Shown here: piece after piece, positions 1 through 9,036 of the stretch
Numbering within the stretch: the stretch's first letter is position 1
Layout of the letters: the number at the start of each line of letters is the position of its first letter
Source: an uncultured Ruminiclostridium sp.
Lineage (GTDB): Bacteria > Bacillota > Clostridia > Oscillospirales > Ruminococcaceae
Assembly: GCA_947629925.1 (NCBI GenBank)
Contig: CANRFO010000002.1
Coordinates: forward strand, 119,247-183,246
Direction of reading: 5' to 3'
DNA length: 64,000 nt
Made by a program: the position numbers and the translations under genes
The notes under the pieces: model-generated
Seen by the model: only the letters and a program-made list of their open reading frames with translations
What the model was told of the DNA's origin: nothing
The model's database searches: none

Positions 1-702
1 AGCTTCAAGGCTTTTCGGCAGGGACTTTCCCTGATCGGCGCGGATATAAGCGCAGTTAAAGCGGTACTTGTGACCCACGGACATTCCGATCATGTAAAAG
101 GCTTGCTCACGCTGACAAAAAATACAAAAATACCGCTCTACGCCACCGAAAGCACCTTGTCCCTGCTCATAAGGGACAACCTCGTTTCCTCGACCGCAGA
201 GCTTCATACAGCGGAAGAGTTGGGAAAAATAGAATTTGACGGAGCAGTGACCTGTTTTTCCACTCCTCATGATTGCAGCGGGAGCTGCGGGTACAGGATA
301 GCGCTGAATAAGTACAGCGTCGGCTTCTGCACCGATCTGGGAACAGTTACCGATGAAGTTAGGGAAAACCTTATTGGCTGTCGCACAGTGTTTATAGAGT
401 CGAATTACGAGCCTGAAATGCTTAGGATGAATTTCAGATACCCTCCCTATCTTAAACAGCGTATCGCTTCCGACCACGGTCACCTGTCAAATCCCGATTC
501 GGCGGCTTTTTGCGGGGAGCTGGTGAAAAGCGGAACGGTGAATCTTATGCTGGGACACCTCAGCCGTGAAAACAACACTCCCGAAACTGCATTTAACCGT
601 GTAAAAGACGTTCTGGAACGCCTCGGCATGAGATATGAGTCTGATTATACTCTCGCCGTTGCGCCTGTGATAAATACCGACGGAAAATATCTTTCAGTGT
701 GA
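1..702 (+). CDS. MBL-fold metallo-hydrolase (YycJ/WalJ-like), 5' truncated by window edge
   Basis: Frame 1 open from base 1; HGHSDH metal-binding motif, later GHLS; listed start (GTG at 70) is internal to the domain. Confidence 0.85.
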   Translation, partial: SFKAFRQGLSLIGADISAVKAVLVTHGHSDHVKGLLTLTKNTKIPLYATESTLSLLIRDNLVSSTAELHTAEELGKIEFDGAVTCFSTPHDCSGSCGYRIALNKYSVGFCTDLGTVTDEVRENLIGCRTVFIESNYEPEMLRMNFRYPPYLKQRIASDHGHLSNPDSAAFCGELVKSGTVNLMLGHLSRENNTPETAFNRVKDVLERLGMRYESDYTLAVAPVINTDGKYLSV

Positions 703-784
703 AAAGCAGCCAATTAGATCGTAATTTAAAGGCACGACCGTGAAATTGATAAAGAAATTTTAAATACATAGCAGGAGAACAAAA

Positions 785-1555
785 ATGCCCGAATGGAATG
801 CAGAACAATACAGCAAATTTGAAAAAGAACGAACTTTGCCTGCAATTGATTTAGCTGATTCGATAAATTCAGAGAACGTTCGGACAGTCCTTGACGTTGG
901 ATGCGGGATCGGCAACAGCACCGCAGTATTAAAAAGAAGATTTCCCAATGCAAGAGTGATCGGTGCGGATAATTCAGACGATATGCTCAATGCTGCAGGA
1001 AAAAATTATCCTGAACTTGAATTTATTAAATTAGATGCAGGAAAAGACATTGTCAGTATCTCCGATAGATACGACGTTGTTTTTTCAAATGCCTGTATAC
1101 AATGGATACCTGATCACAGACTTCTTATAAAAAGCTTGATGGAGCTTCTTAATGAGAAAGGTACTCTCGCAGTACAGATACCTCAGCAGGACAAACATCC
1201 AATGCACAGAATTATAAAAAGCGTCGCCGAATCTGAAAAATGGACGCATAAGCTTCCTGTTTCGAGAGTTTTCTATACCTTGACTGAAGAAGAATACTTT
1301 GACATATTATCGGAGCTTTCTGATAATTTCCGAATGTGGGAGACTGTTTATTTTCACACAATGCCCTCTCATAAAAGTATCGTTGAATGGTACAAGGGTA
1401 CGGGTTTGCGACCATATCTTGAACAGCTTAGCGGCAGCGATAAGGATGAATTTGAAAATGATGTCTTGACGGAAACTCAAAAATACTATCCTATTCAGCA
1501 AAACGGTAAGATCATATTCAGATTTCCTCGGTTGTTTTTTACTGCTGTAAAATAA
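785..1555 (+). CDS. SAM-dependent methyltransferase, trans-aconitate 2-methyltransferase-like
   Basis: VLDVGCGIGNST motif I, DNSDDML, QWIPDH; SD agcaggag upstream. Confidence 0.85.
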   Translation: MPEWNAEQYSKFEKERTLPAIDLADSINSENVRTVLDVGCGIGNSTAVLKRRFPNARVIGADNSDDMLNAAGKNYPELEFIKLDAGKDIVSISDRYDVVFSNACIQWIPDHRLLIKSLMELLNEKGTLAVQIPQQDKHPMHRIIKSVAESEKWTHKLPVSRVFYTLTEEEYFDILSELSDNFRMWETVYFHTMPSHKSIVEWYKGTGLRPYLEQLSGSDKDEFENDVLTETQKYYPIQQNGKIIFRFPRLFFTAVK

Positions 1556-1673
1556 TTTTAAGATCCCGATTTGCATATGGAACGCAAAAGCCGTTAAGGG
1601 CTTATTAAAGACAAATTGTTATATAAATTATAAACTTCGGTTTATAAAAATCCTAAAAGATATTTATCAGCGC

Positions 1674-1705
1674 AAAGGCGGTCTGATCGCGTCAGACCGC
1701 CTTTT
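1674..1705 (+). terminator. Rho-independent terminator
   Basis: AAAGGCGGTCTGA-tcgcg-TCAGACCGCCTTTTT. Confidence 0.85.
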
Positions 1706-1716
1706 TGTGATATGCG

Positions 1717-2130
1717 CTACTTGATCTCCAGCCGTTTTGTCTGCGGCTGTGTTTTCTGCATTTTCGGGCAGGTGACTTTAAGCACTCCGTTTTTGTACTC
1801 TGCTTCTATCCCGTCCGAAACGCAACCTGAAATATTGAAGCTTCTCTGATATGAGCAAACCGAGCGTTCTCTTCGGATATAGCTGTCCTTCTGTTCATCG
1901 TCGCCGCAGTTTCTCTGCGCGGTTATGGTGAGATAGTCGCCGTTCAGCTCAACGCCGATCTCTTCCTTGTCAAATCCCGGCAGTTCACTTTCCAGCACAT
2001 ATTTGTCTCCCATATCGCGTATATCCGTCTTGCAGCCCGCCGAGGACGAGCCTCTGAAGAAGCTGTCCTCAAAATCGCGGAAAGCGCCCCAGATGTCGTT
2101 TCTTCTTTCATAAGGTGTAAGCATGCTCAT
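1717..2130 (-). CDS. Hsp20/alpha-crystallin family small heat shock protein
   Basis: ESELPGFDKEEIGVELNGDYLTITAQR and GVLKVTCPK; start reset from 2244 to ATG at 2130, preceded by AGGAGGGA SD. Confidence 0.9.
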   Translation of the reverse strand: MSMLTPYERRNDIWGAFRDFEDSFFRGSSSAGCKTDIRDMGDKYVLESELPGFDKEEIGVELNGDYLTITAQRNCGDDEQKDSYIRRERSVCSYQRSFNISGCVSDGIEAEYKNGVLKVTCPKMQKTQPQTKRLEIK

Positions 2131-2288
2131 TTTAAGTCCCTCCTGTTTGATATGATCTTCCGTCACGGTATTAGTATTTGTCATGAACGGCGAAATAAAC
2201 GAAGAAAATTTTCCTTTAAAAGATGTTGACAAACGCAAAGCCATGTGATATAATATTTAAGTCGCTGAATAAAAGAAAATTCGACCAT

Positions 2289-2379
2289 GGAGATGTCGCC
2301 TAGCTGGTCGAGGGCGCATGATTGGAAATCATGTAAACGCGAAAGTGTTTCGAGAGTTCGAATCTCTCCATCTCCGCCA
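2289..2379 (+). tRNA. tRNA-Ser (anticodon GGA), CCA encoded
   Basis: Acceptor GGAGATG/CATCTCC, anticodon loop TTGGAAA in CATGA/TCATG stem, long variable arm, GTTCGAATC T-loop, 3' GCCA. Confidence 0.95.
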
Positions 2380-2397
2380 GCCGCTGAGCGGCTTCAA

Positions 2398-2428
2398 CAC
2401 GCTCCCATCACACGGGAGCGTATTTTTT
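2398..2428 (+). terminator. Rho-independent terminator 1 after tRNA-Ser
   Basis: ACGCTCCC-atcacac-GGGAGCGT then ATTTTTT. Confidence 0.8.
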
Positions 2429-2488
2429 ACATTCATCACCCAAATATCTTTTCGGTCACACCACCACAACCGCTGACCCGCACCAACA

Positions 2489-2520
2489 CGCTCCCACCCC
2501 ACGGGAGCTTTTTTTATTTT
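2489..2520 (+). terminator. Rho-independent terminator 2 (diverged copy of terminator 1)
   Basis: GCTCCC-accccac-GGGAGC followed by TTTTTTTATTTT. Confidence 0.8.
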
Positions 2521-2614
2521 CCGCTTCGGTGCAAATTTCCCCGAAACTTGACAAATTACCGCAAAAAAACTATAATTAACACAGAAAACGGAAAAAAGAT
2601 CAGGGAAGTATAAA

Positions 2615-3817
2615 ATGATGAATAAGCAAATAAGGTTTTCAACAGCCGCGATAGTTTTGTCATCTCTTTCGATACTTTTGTCTGCGGTTATCATGATAAC
2701 AGGCGCGGTAAACAAGCCTCCTGCCGAAGAGGAGGGAACGACCGCTCCCGAAATCGTTTCGGTTCAGCCGAAGCAGACTGCTGCGGAGCGCGATAGAGCA
2801 AAGCCTGCCGTTTCCGATGTTACAAGCTCGGTTTTCGCCGAAACCTCCGTTTCTTCCGCTGCCGAAGAAACTGCCGATATCGAAGAAACGACTGCTGCTG
2901 AAGAGACTGCCGATACCGAAGCCACAGCCGAGGAAGAACCTGAAGAAACAGGATCCGAGTGGACAGAAGAAGAGGTATACGGAACGCTTTACGTCAACAC
3001 CGACGGCATATACAGCCGCGAGAAAGCGGTAATGGGAAGCGAAAAGGTAAAGCAGTATGAGCTGAACGCTCCCGTGGAAGTGGTGGCAGCTACAAATACA
3101 TATTATTACAAGCTGTCCGACGGAAGCTTCATACACTTCGATTATCTCAGCAATGAGCTTACCGAGGTCCCCGAATGGACCGAAGAAGCCGTAAGCATGA
3201 TACTTTATGTCAACACCGACGGCATATACAGCCGTGAAAAAGCGATAGAGGGAAGTACAAAGGCGGACATTTACAGCCTTAACGACGAGGTGGAGGCGGT
3301 CGCCTTTACGGATACCGATTATTACAAAATATCCGACGGTACTTTTATCCATTCCGATTACCTCAGCGAAGCTCCCGTAAGCGTTACCGAAGAGAGCAGC
3401 ATGCCTGATGTTTATATCGGCGATTCTGAGGTATTGTCGGTGGAATGGGAAATGTTCGAGCTTGTAAATCAGTACAGAGCGCAGTACGGTCTTGAACCTT
3501 TCCAATGGGACTACAACGCCTATCCTGCGGCGCGGATACGCTCAGGCGAGCTGCTCACGAGCATATCCCACACCCGCCCCAACGGCATGAGATTTTCCTC
3601 TGTTTTCAGCGAAGTAGGATATTCGCCTTCATCATCGGGAGAAAATATCGTCTATTACTATTCAAGTGCGCGGGACGCCCTTTCGGTGCTTATAAACTCA
3701 CCAAGTCACCGTGAACTTTTACTCAGCACGAATTACACTCACATAGCCATATCCTGCACCTATTCCGCCTCAAGCACATGGGGATACTACTGGGTCCAGG
3801 AGTTTACAAGACCATAA
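2615..3817 (+). CDS. CAP/SCP-domain (YkwD-like) secreted or membrane-anchored protein with two tandem ~72-aa repeats
   Basis: N-terminal hydrophobic segment, Glu/Thr/Ala linker, two EWTEE..LYVNTDGIYSREKA repeats, CAP motifs (LVNQYRAQYGLEPFQWD, HTRPNG, GENI). Confidence 0.85.
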   Translation: MMNKQIRFSTAAIVLSSLSILLSAVIMITGAVNKPPAEEEGTTAPEIVSVQPKQTAAERDRAKPAVSDVTSSVFAETSVSSAAEETADIEETTAAEETADTEATAEEEPEETGSEWTEEEVYGTLYVNTDGIYSREKAVMGSEKVKQYELNAPVEVVAATNTYYYKLSDGSFIHFDYLSNELTEVPEWTEEAVSMILYVNTDGIYSREKAIEGSTKADIYSLNDEVEAVAFTDTDYYKISDGTFIHSDYLSEAPVSVTEESSMPDVYIGDSEVLSVEWEMFELVNQYRAQYGLEPFQWDYNAYPAARIRSGELLTSISHTRPNGMRFSSVFSEVGYSPSSSGENIVYYYSSARDALSVLINSPSHRELLLSTNYTHIAISCTYSASSTWGYYWVQEFTRP

Positions 3818-3824
3818 CAAAAAA

Positions 3825-3873
3825 ATTCAAAACAGCGGGATAAGAATCAATTTCTTATCCCGCCGTTTTGAAT
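3825..3873. terminator. Bidirectional terminator between the convergent CAP gene and murA
   Basis: ATTCAAAACaGCGGGATAAGAA-tcaa-TTTCTTATCCCGCcGTTTTGAAT. Confidence 0.85.
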
Positions 3874-3895
3874 GTGGAGATTGATATTTTCTTAT

Positions 3896-5176
3896 TTAAA
3901 GCGCCTTTCTTACCCCATCGGGAAACACTCGTTTTACAATGTCGGCGCCAAGCTTGCACAATTTTCCTTCCATATCCTCGTATCCGCGTTCAATATGGAA
4001 AATGTCTTCTATCTCGGTCGTTCCTTCGGTGGAAAGCCCTGCTATGATAAGCGCAGCGCCTGCTCTGAGGTCGGAAGCCTTGACAGGCGCGCCTGTCAGA
4101 TGCTCAACGCCTTCTATTATGGCGACCTTTCCGTCAACGGAAATATCTGCGCCCATGCGGCGAAGCTCGTCCACATATCTGAAACGGTTGTCGAACATAC
4201 TTTCGGTGACTATGCTGGTTCCCTTAGCCATGGTAAGCAGCGCCGTGAGCTGAGGCTGCATATCCGTGGGGAAACCGGGGTGAGGCATTGTCTTTACAGT
4301 AGCCTTTTCGTATCTGTCCTGTCCGATAACACGGACATATTCATCATGTTCTTCTATGATAACGCCTATCTTGCGGAGCTTTGAGGTGATAGGCTCAAGA
4401 TGTTTCGGAATTATATTGTTTACTATGACGTCGCCCTTTGTTGCGGCAGCGGCTATCATATAAGTTCCCGCCTCGATCTGGTCGGGGATTATGGTATACT
4501 CTGTACCGTGAAGCGAAGTAACGCCTCTTATTTTAATGACGTCCGTACCTGCGCCCATTATATCGGCGCCCATTGAGTTGAGGAAGTTTGCCAGATCAAC
4601 TATGTGAGGTTCCTTTGCAGCGTTTTCGAGAATGGTAAGACCTTCCGCCTTACAAGCCGCCAGCATTGCGTTTATCGTAGCGCCGACAGTCACCCTGTCG
4701 AAGTATATCTGTGTTCCTATCAGCTTTTCCGCCTGTATATCCACAATGCCGTGTTCGATATTGTAGCTTGCACCCAGAGCCTTGAAGCACTTCAGGTGCT
4801 GATCTATCGGTCTGTCGCCCAGATCGCAGCCGCCGGGCATTGAAACTCTCGCCCTGTTGAAGCGGTTGAGCATAGTGCTGAGGAAGTAGTAGCTTGCTCT
4901 CATCGAACGCGCCAGCTCATAAGGAACGACCATATCCCTTACATGGGTAGCGTCTATCCTGATAGTTGATTTGTTGAGGATCTTTACCTCCGCGCCCATT
5001 TCGGTAAGTATGCGAAGGTCGATAGTAACGTCATTTATGTTAGGCACATTGTACAATGTGCAGGGTCCGTCAGCCAGTATCGTGGCGGGGATTATGGCGA
5101 CAGCAGCGTTTTTCGCGCCGCTTATGTCCACGGTCCCGACCAGTCTTTTTCCGCCGTTTATAATAAACTTATCCAA
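3896..5176 (-). CDS. murA: UDP-N-acetylglucosamine 1-carboxyvinyltransferase
   Basis: Full-length 426 aa; SGAKNAAVAIIPA, PGGCDLGDRPIDQHLK, GFPTDMQPQ, DLRAGAALIIAGL. Confidence 0.96.
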   Translation of the reverse strand: MDKFIINGGKRLVGTVDISGAKNAAVAIIPATILADGPCTLYNVPNINDVTIDLRILTEMGAEVKILNKSTIRIDATHVRDMVVPYELARSMRASYYFLSTMLNRFNRARVSMPGGCDLGDRPIDQHLKCFKALGASYNIEHGIVDIQAEKLIGTQIYFDRVTVGATINAMLAACKAEGLTILENAAKEPHIVDLANFLNSMGADIMGAGTDVIKIRGVTSLHGTEYTIIPDQIEAGTYMIAAAATKGDVIVNNIIPKHLEPITSKLRKIGVIIEEHDEYVRVIGQDRYEKATVKTMPHPGFPTDMQPQLTALLTMAKGTSIVTESMFDNRFRYVDELRRMGADISVDGKVAIIEGVEHLTGAPVKASDLRAGAALIIAGLSTEGTTEIEDIFHIERGYEDMEGKLCKLGADIVKRVFPDGVRKAL

Positions 5177-5494
5177 TTTTTATGCCTGCCTCTGTAATTT
5201 TTTGAGGAGTTCAGGTGAATAAACTCACCGATATATGAATCGCCGATCAAGGCGTGAAATCATCTGAACAATAATATTATCCCGAAAATTTAACGGGATA
5301 TTTATGAACAAAAGCTTTTTTGCGGCTTTTTTCACAACTTTACACAGGTAAATATAGTTTTCATTATTTACCAATGATTTATTATAGCATATTTGAACAA
5401 AAAATGAAAGTAATTTTTTCAAATTCTGCGAAATGACCAATAAAACGCCGAAAAAGTTCACTGTTTTTGATACACAATGAACATTAAAGCGTCG

Positions 5495-6238
5495 TCAGTC
5501 AGCCATATCCTTTGAAAATTCAGTGATCTCCACATGATACACGATAATTTCCTCAAGAGGCGCATAAGTCTCATCTGCCGTCGGCACCGCCATTATCTCC
5601 TCAAGAACGTCCATTCCGCCGACTATCTGCCCGAATACCGTGAAAAATCCGCTCATTCCGGGGATAGCGCCATGTTCCTTCCACGCCTTGATTAGTTCGT
5701 CGGGGAATATCTGCTCTCCGTCGGCGTTTTTAGGCTTTCTCATTTCTTCGTCAGCTTCCTCGGTGAACTCCGAAGTGTTCAGTATCATATATCTGCTGTC
5801 GCCGTAGCCGATAGTCGAGGACAGAGAGCATAATGCTCCCTTGAAAGGCCAGAGCTTCGGAGTGTATTCGTTTTCTATAAGCTGACCGTCGTTGGAAGCG
5901 CCTGTTGAGCCGTCCTTGCTTTTTGAACCTGTTGCGGCGTAAGCGCCCTGAAATACCATGAAAATGTCGGTATTATCGTAATAGCCGTCCTTTGCACGAT
6001 TGACAAAATTATCCACTGTTTTCGGAGCATATTCGGGATACAGCACTGCGATCATATCGCCCATCGAGGTCTGTATCACAGCGGTGAGCCGCCCTTCTTC
6101 AGGCTCTTCGAGCTGTATCAGCTCCATTTCGGAAAAATCATAGTCCAGCGCTCTGCTTCGGTAGTTTTCACCAAACATGGTTGAACAGCCGCTGAGCAGC
6201 AGCGAAGCCGCGGCTGCAAGTATAACAAGCTTTTTCAA
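5495..6238 (-). CDS. Cyclophilin-type peptidyl-prolyl cis-trans isomerase lipoprotein
   Basis: Lipobox LLLSGCS; MIAVLYPEYAPKTVDNFVNRAKDGYYDNT; FTVFGQIVGGMDVLEEI. Confidence 0.92.
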   Translation of the reverse strand: MKKLVILAAAASLLLSGCSTMFGENYRSRALDYDFSEMELIQLEEPEEGRLTAVIQTSMGDMIAVLYPEYAPKTVDNFVNRAKDGYYDNTDIFMVFQGAYAATGSKSKDGSTGASNDGQLIENEYTPKLWPFKGALCSLSSTIGYGDSRYMILNTSEFTEEADEEMRKPKNADGEQIFPDELIKAWKEHGAIPGMSGFFTVFGQIVGGMDVLEEIMAVPTADETYAPLEEIIVYHVEITEFSKDMAD

Positions 6239-6305
6239 GTCCTTTTCTCCTTTTTGCGTTTTATTTTTCTGCGATTATCTTTCCCATAAGCAAACGTGAA
6301 AATGT

Positions 6306-7700
6306 TCAGGCGCGCTTTATATTTGTTCCCTGCCTTGTTTCTTCCACAATGAAGCCCTTTGCAGTTATCTCATCGCGTATCTTGTCAGCAAGGGCGAAAT
6401 CCTTTGCCTTTCTCGCTTCGGCTCTTTTTGCCGCAAGCTCCAGTATCTCGGCGGGTATCTCTTCTTCCTTTTCATAGATTATCCCAAGCACGTCTGTAAG
6501 TTCGCAGAACGCCTTATAAAGCGTTTCCAGCGTTCCCTTTGAAGCGTTTTTGTCCAGCATTTCGGTGTTTATCTCACGGACAAGCTCAAACACCGCCGTT
6601 ATGCCGTCCGCAGTGTTAAGGTCGTCGTCCATCGCCTCTATGAACTGCTCTCTCCTGCTTTCGGCGGTCTGCAAAGCCTTTTCGCTTGTTTCACCGTCGG
6701 GAGCGGCAGCTATTGCCTTTTCCAGAGCCGCCTTGCAGGTCTTGAGCCTGTTCAGTGACGCAACTGCGCTTTCCATAACTTCAACGGTATAGTTGAGCTG
6801 CGCTCTGTACTGCGCCTGCAAAAGCATAAATCTTACAGGCTCGTAGCCGAATTTTTCCGCCAGGTCTCTCACAAGGAAGAAATTGCCCTTGGATTTGCTC
6901 ATCTTGCGGTTGTCCACGTTCAGCATACCGTTGTGTACCCAGATATTTGCAAGAGGGCAGCCGTTTGCACATTCGGACTGGGCTATCTCGTTTTCATGGT
7001 GAGGGAAGATAAGGTCCGCTCCGCCGCCGTGAATATCAAGTGTTCCGCCCACAAAATGGCTTGACATGGCGCTGCACTCGATATGCCAGCCGGGTCTGCC
7101 CTTTCCGTAGGGTGAATCCCAGTAAGGCTCGCCCTCCTTTGCCGCTTTCCATACGGCAAAATCCATTGGGTCGCGCTTTTGCTCCCCTGAATCAACGCGC
7201 TCGCTGGCGCCTGCTCTCAGCTCGTCCAGCGGCATATGTGACAGCTTGCCGTATTCGGGATATTTGCTCGTATCAAAGTAAACGTCCCCGCCGCTTTGAT
7301 AGGCGTAGCCCTTGTCTATCAGCGTCTTTACCATATCCAGTATTATGCCTATGCTTTCGGTGGCTTTGGGGTGAACGTCAGCGTCCGCAATATTCAAGCC
7401 GTGAGCGTCGGTGAAATATTCCTTTATCATCGCCTCGGCGTGGTCAAAGGGCGAAACGCCCTTTTCATTGGCTATGCGGATTATCTTGTCGTCAACGTCG
7501 GTGAAATTCTGAACGTAGAAAACGTCGTAACCTCTGTATTTCAGGTATCTTCTCAGCACGTCGAAAACGCAGAGCTGTCTTGCATTCCCCACATGGATAA
7601 GGTTGTAGACCGTAGGACCGCAGGCGTAGATATTAACTCTTTTCCCGTTTATGGGGACAAGCTCTTCCTTTTTCCTGCTCATTGTGTTATAAAGCTGCAT
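6306..7700 (-). CDS. cysS: Cysteinyl-tRNA synthetase
   Basis: YACGPTVYNLIHVGNAR (HIGH region), KMSKSKGNF (KMSKS), GWHIECSAM; start reset to ATG 7700 with SD GAAAGG. Confidence 0.97.
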   Translation of the reverse strand: MQLYNTMSRKKEELVPINGKRVNIYACGPTVYNLIHVGNARQLCVFDVLRRYLKYRGYDVFYVQNFTDVDDKIIRIANEKGVSPFDHAEAMIKEYFTDAHGLNIADADVHPKATESIGIILDMVKTLIDKGYAYQSGGDVYFDTSKYPEYGKLSHMPLDELRAGASERVDSGEQKRDPMDFAVWKAAKEGEPYWDSPYGKGRPGWHIECSAMSSHFVGGTLDIHGGGADLIFPHHENEIAQSECANGCPLANIWVHNGMLNVDNRKMSKSKGNFFLVRDLAEKFGYEPVRFMLLQAQYRAQLNYTVEVMESAVASLNRLKTCKAALEKAIAAAPDGETSEKALQTAESRREQFIEAMDDDLNTADGITAVFELVREINTEMLDKNASKGTLETLYKAFCELTDVLGIIYEKEEEIPAEILELAAKRAEARKAKDFALADKIRDEITAKGFIVEETRQGTNIKRA

Positions 7701-7719
7701 AATGTTGTTTCCTTTCAGG

Positions 7720-8361
7720 CTATTTATTTTGTGTTTCCTGCTCGTGTTCGCTTTTGATAAGCTGTTCCAGCTCATGCCGCATCACGCACATTTCCTGCGA
7801 AACAGGGTCGGGAAAATGTATCTGGTCAAGGTCGCCCACACGAACGCCGTCTCTTTTCACTATTCTTGCGGGAACGCCCACTGCGGTGCAGTTAGGCGGG
7901 ACTTCGCTGAGGACTACGGCGTTTGCCGCTATCTTGCTGTTGTCGCCCACCTTGAAAGGACCGAGAACTCTCGCTCCCGCTCCCACCATAACGTTGTTGC
8001 CGAGGGTCGGGTGGCGCTTGCCTGTTTCCTTGCCCGTTCCGCCGAGGGTAACGCCCTGATAGATGGTACAGTTGTCGCCTATCTCCGTAGTCTCGCCTAT
8101 TACAACGCCCGTGCCGTGGTCGATGAACAGATTTTTTCCTATTTTTGCGCCAGGGTGTATCTCTATCCCCGTTTTCCGCAGGGCGCGCTGACTTATTGCT
8201 CTCGCGCGGAAGAAATGCCCTTTTTCATAATGCTTGTGAGCCTTGCGATATGCTCTCACCGCTTTGAAGCTGGGGTACAGGAAATATACCTCGATACGGC
8301 TTTTTGCGGCGGGGTCGCGCTCGATTATGGAGTCAAGCTCCGCTTTAAGATCTTTGAACAT
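7720..8361 (-). CDS. cysE: Serine O-acetyltransferase
   Basis: Hexapeptide-repeat acetyltransferase; IHPGAKIGKNLFIDHGTGVVIGETTEIGDN, GVTLGGTGKETGKRHPT; start reset to ATG 8361. Confidence 0.95.
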   Translation of the reverse strand: MFKDLKAELDSIIERDPAAKSRIEVYFLYPSFKAVRAYRKAHKHYEKGHFFRARAISQRALRKTGIEIHPGAKIGKNLFIDHGTGVVIGETTEIGDNCTIYQGVTLGGTGKETGKRHPTLGNNVMVGAGARVLGPFKVGDNSKIAANAVVLSEVPPNCTAVGVPARIVKRDGVRVGDLDQIHFPDPVSQEMCVMRHELEQLIKSEHEQETQNK

Positions 8362-8369
8362 ATGTTTTC

Positions 8370-8630
8370 CCTCAAATAAAAATAAACACCGCCCCGCAAA
8401 ACTTGCGCGAAGGCGGCGTAAAAGCCACGGTTCCACTCCGATTTTCCCCGTAAAACGGGGCTCTCTCCCTTAACGCGGGAAACGTGCGGGAATAGTCGCA
8501 AAGGTTTTCCTCCCGCCGACTCAGAGCCGCACTTCACGTTCCGAAGCTGCCGTCATCACAGCGCCGACGGCTCTCTGTAAGCTTCCTTTCCGAACGTTAC
8601 TCTGACTCGTCAAAGTCTTTGTAAAAACAT
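8370..8630 (-). promoter_or_regulatory. T-box leader (Cys-type) controlling cysE-cysS
   Basis: Minus strand carries GGAGTGGAACCGTGGC (T-box sequence), AGAGAGCCGTC Stem I segment, candidate TGC specifier (GCA at 8529-8531 on +), and terminator-like CGCCGCCTTCGCGCAAGTTTTGCGGGGCGG then TTTATTTTTATTT. Confidence 0.85.
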
Positions 8631-8691
8631 TATATGCATTTATCAAATGAATTGTAACACATTCGGCAGGAAATGTCAACGGTTTTTCGCT

Positions 8692-9036
8692 TTATTTTCC
8701 CTCGCTTATCCACTTCTTCCACACATCGGGACAGTTTCCCACGGTAACTCTTTTCCCGTCCTTTACGATAGGCGTCCTGAACAGGGAAGGCGTTTCAAGT
8801 ATTTTTTCCGTTTTTGCCTCGTCAAGCAGATACTTCACCTGAAAATATTCCTCCGCTTCGGTGTCTATCACCTTTTCAAGCCCTCCCGCAGCAGAGCATA
8901 CCGAGTTGAACTCGCCCCTGCTCATCGCTTTTTCATTAAGGTCGATGAACTGAAATTTTATTCCTCTTTCCTTGAAAAACCTCTGCGCTTTTTTGGTATC
9001 AAAGCACTTTTTAGTGCCGAATATCTGAATGTTCAT
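8692..9036 (-). CDS. ArsC/Spx-family thioredoxin-fold protein
   Basis: MNIQIFGTKKCFDTKKAQRFFKERGIKFQFIDL; SLFRTPIVKDGKRVTVG. Confidence 0.85.
   Translation of the reverse strand: MNIQIFGTKKCFDTKKAQRFFKERGIKFQFIDLNEKAMSRGEFNSVCSAAGGLEKVIDTEAEEYFQVKYLLDEAKTEKILETPSLFRTPIVKDGKRVTVGNCPDVWKKWISEGK

Noticed and set aside
2660-3505. 281-aa minus-strand ORF opposite the CAP-domain gene
   Set aside because: Shadow of the repetitive coding sequence; no SD or domain.
3872-4384. 170-aa plus-strand ORF opposite murA
   Set aside because: Antisense to murA and overlaps the terminator hairpin.
8243-8537. ORFs 8243..8473 (+) and 8325..8537 (-) around the cysE leader
   Set aside because: They fall on the T-box leader and the cysE start; better explained by the RNA element.
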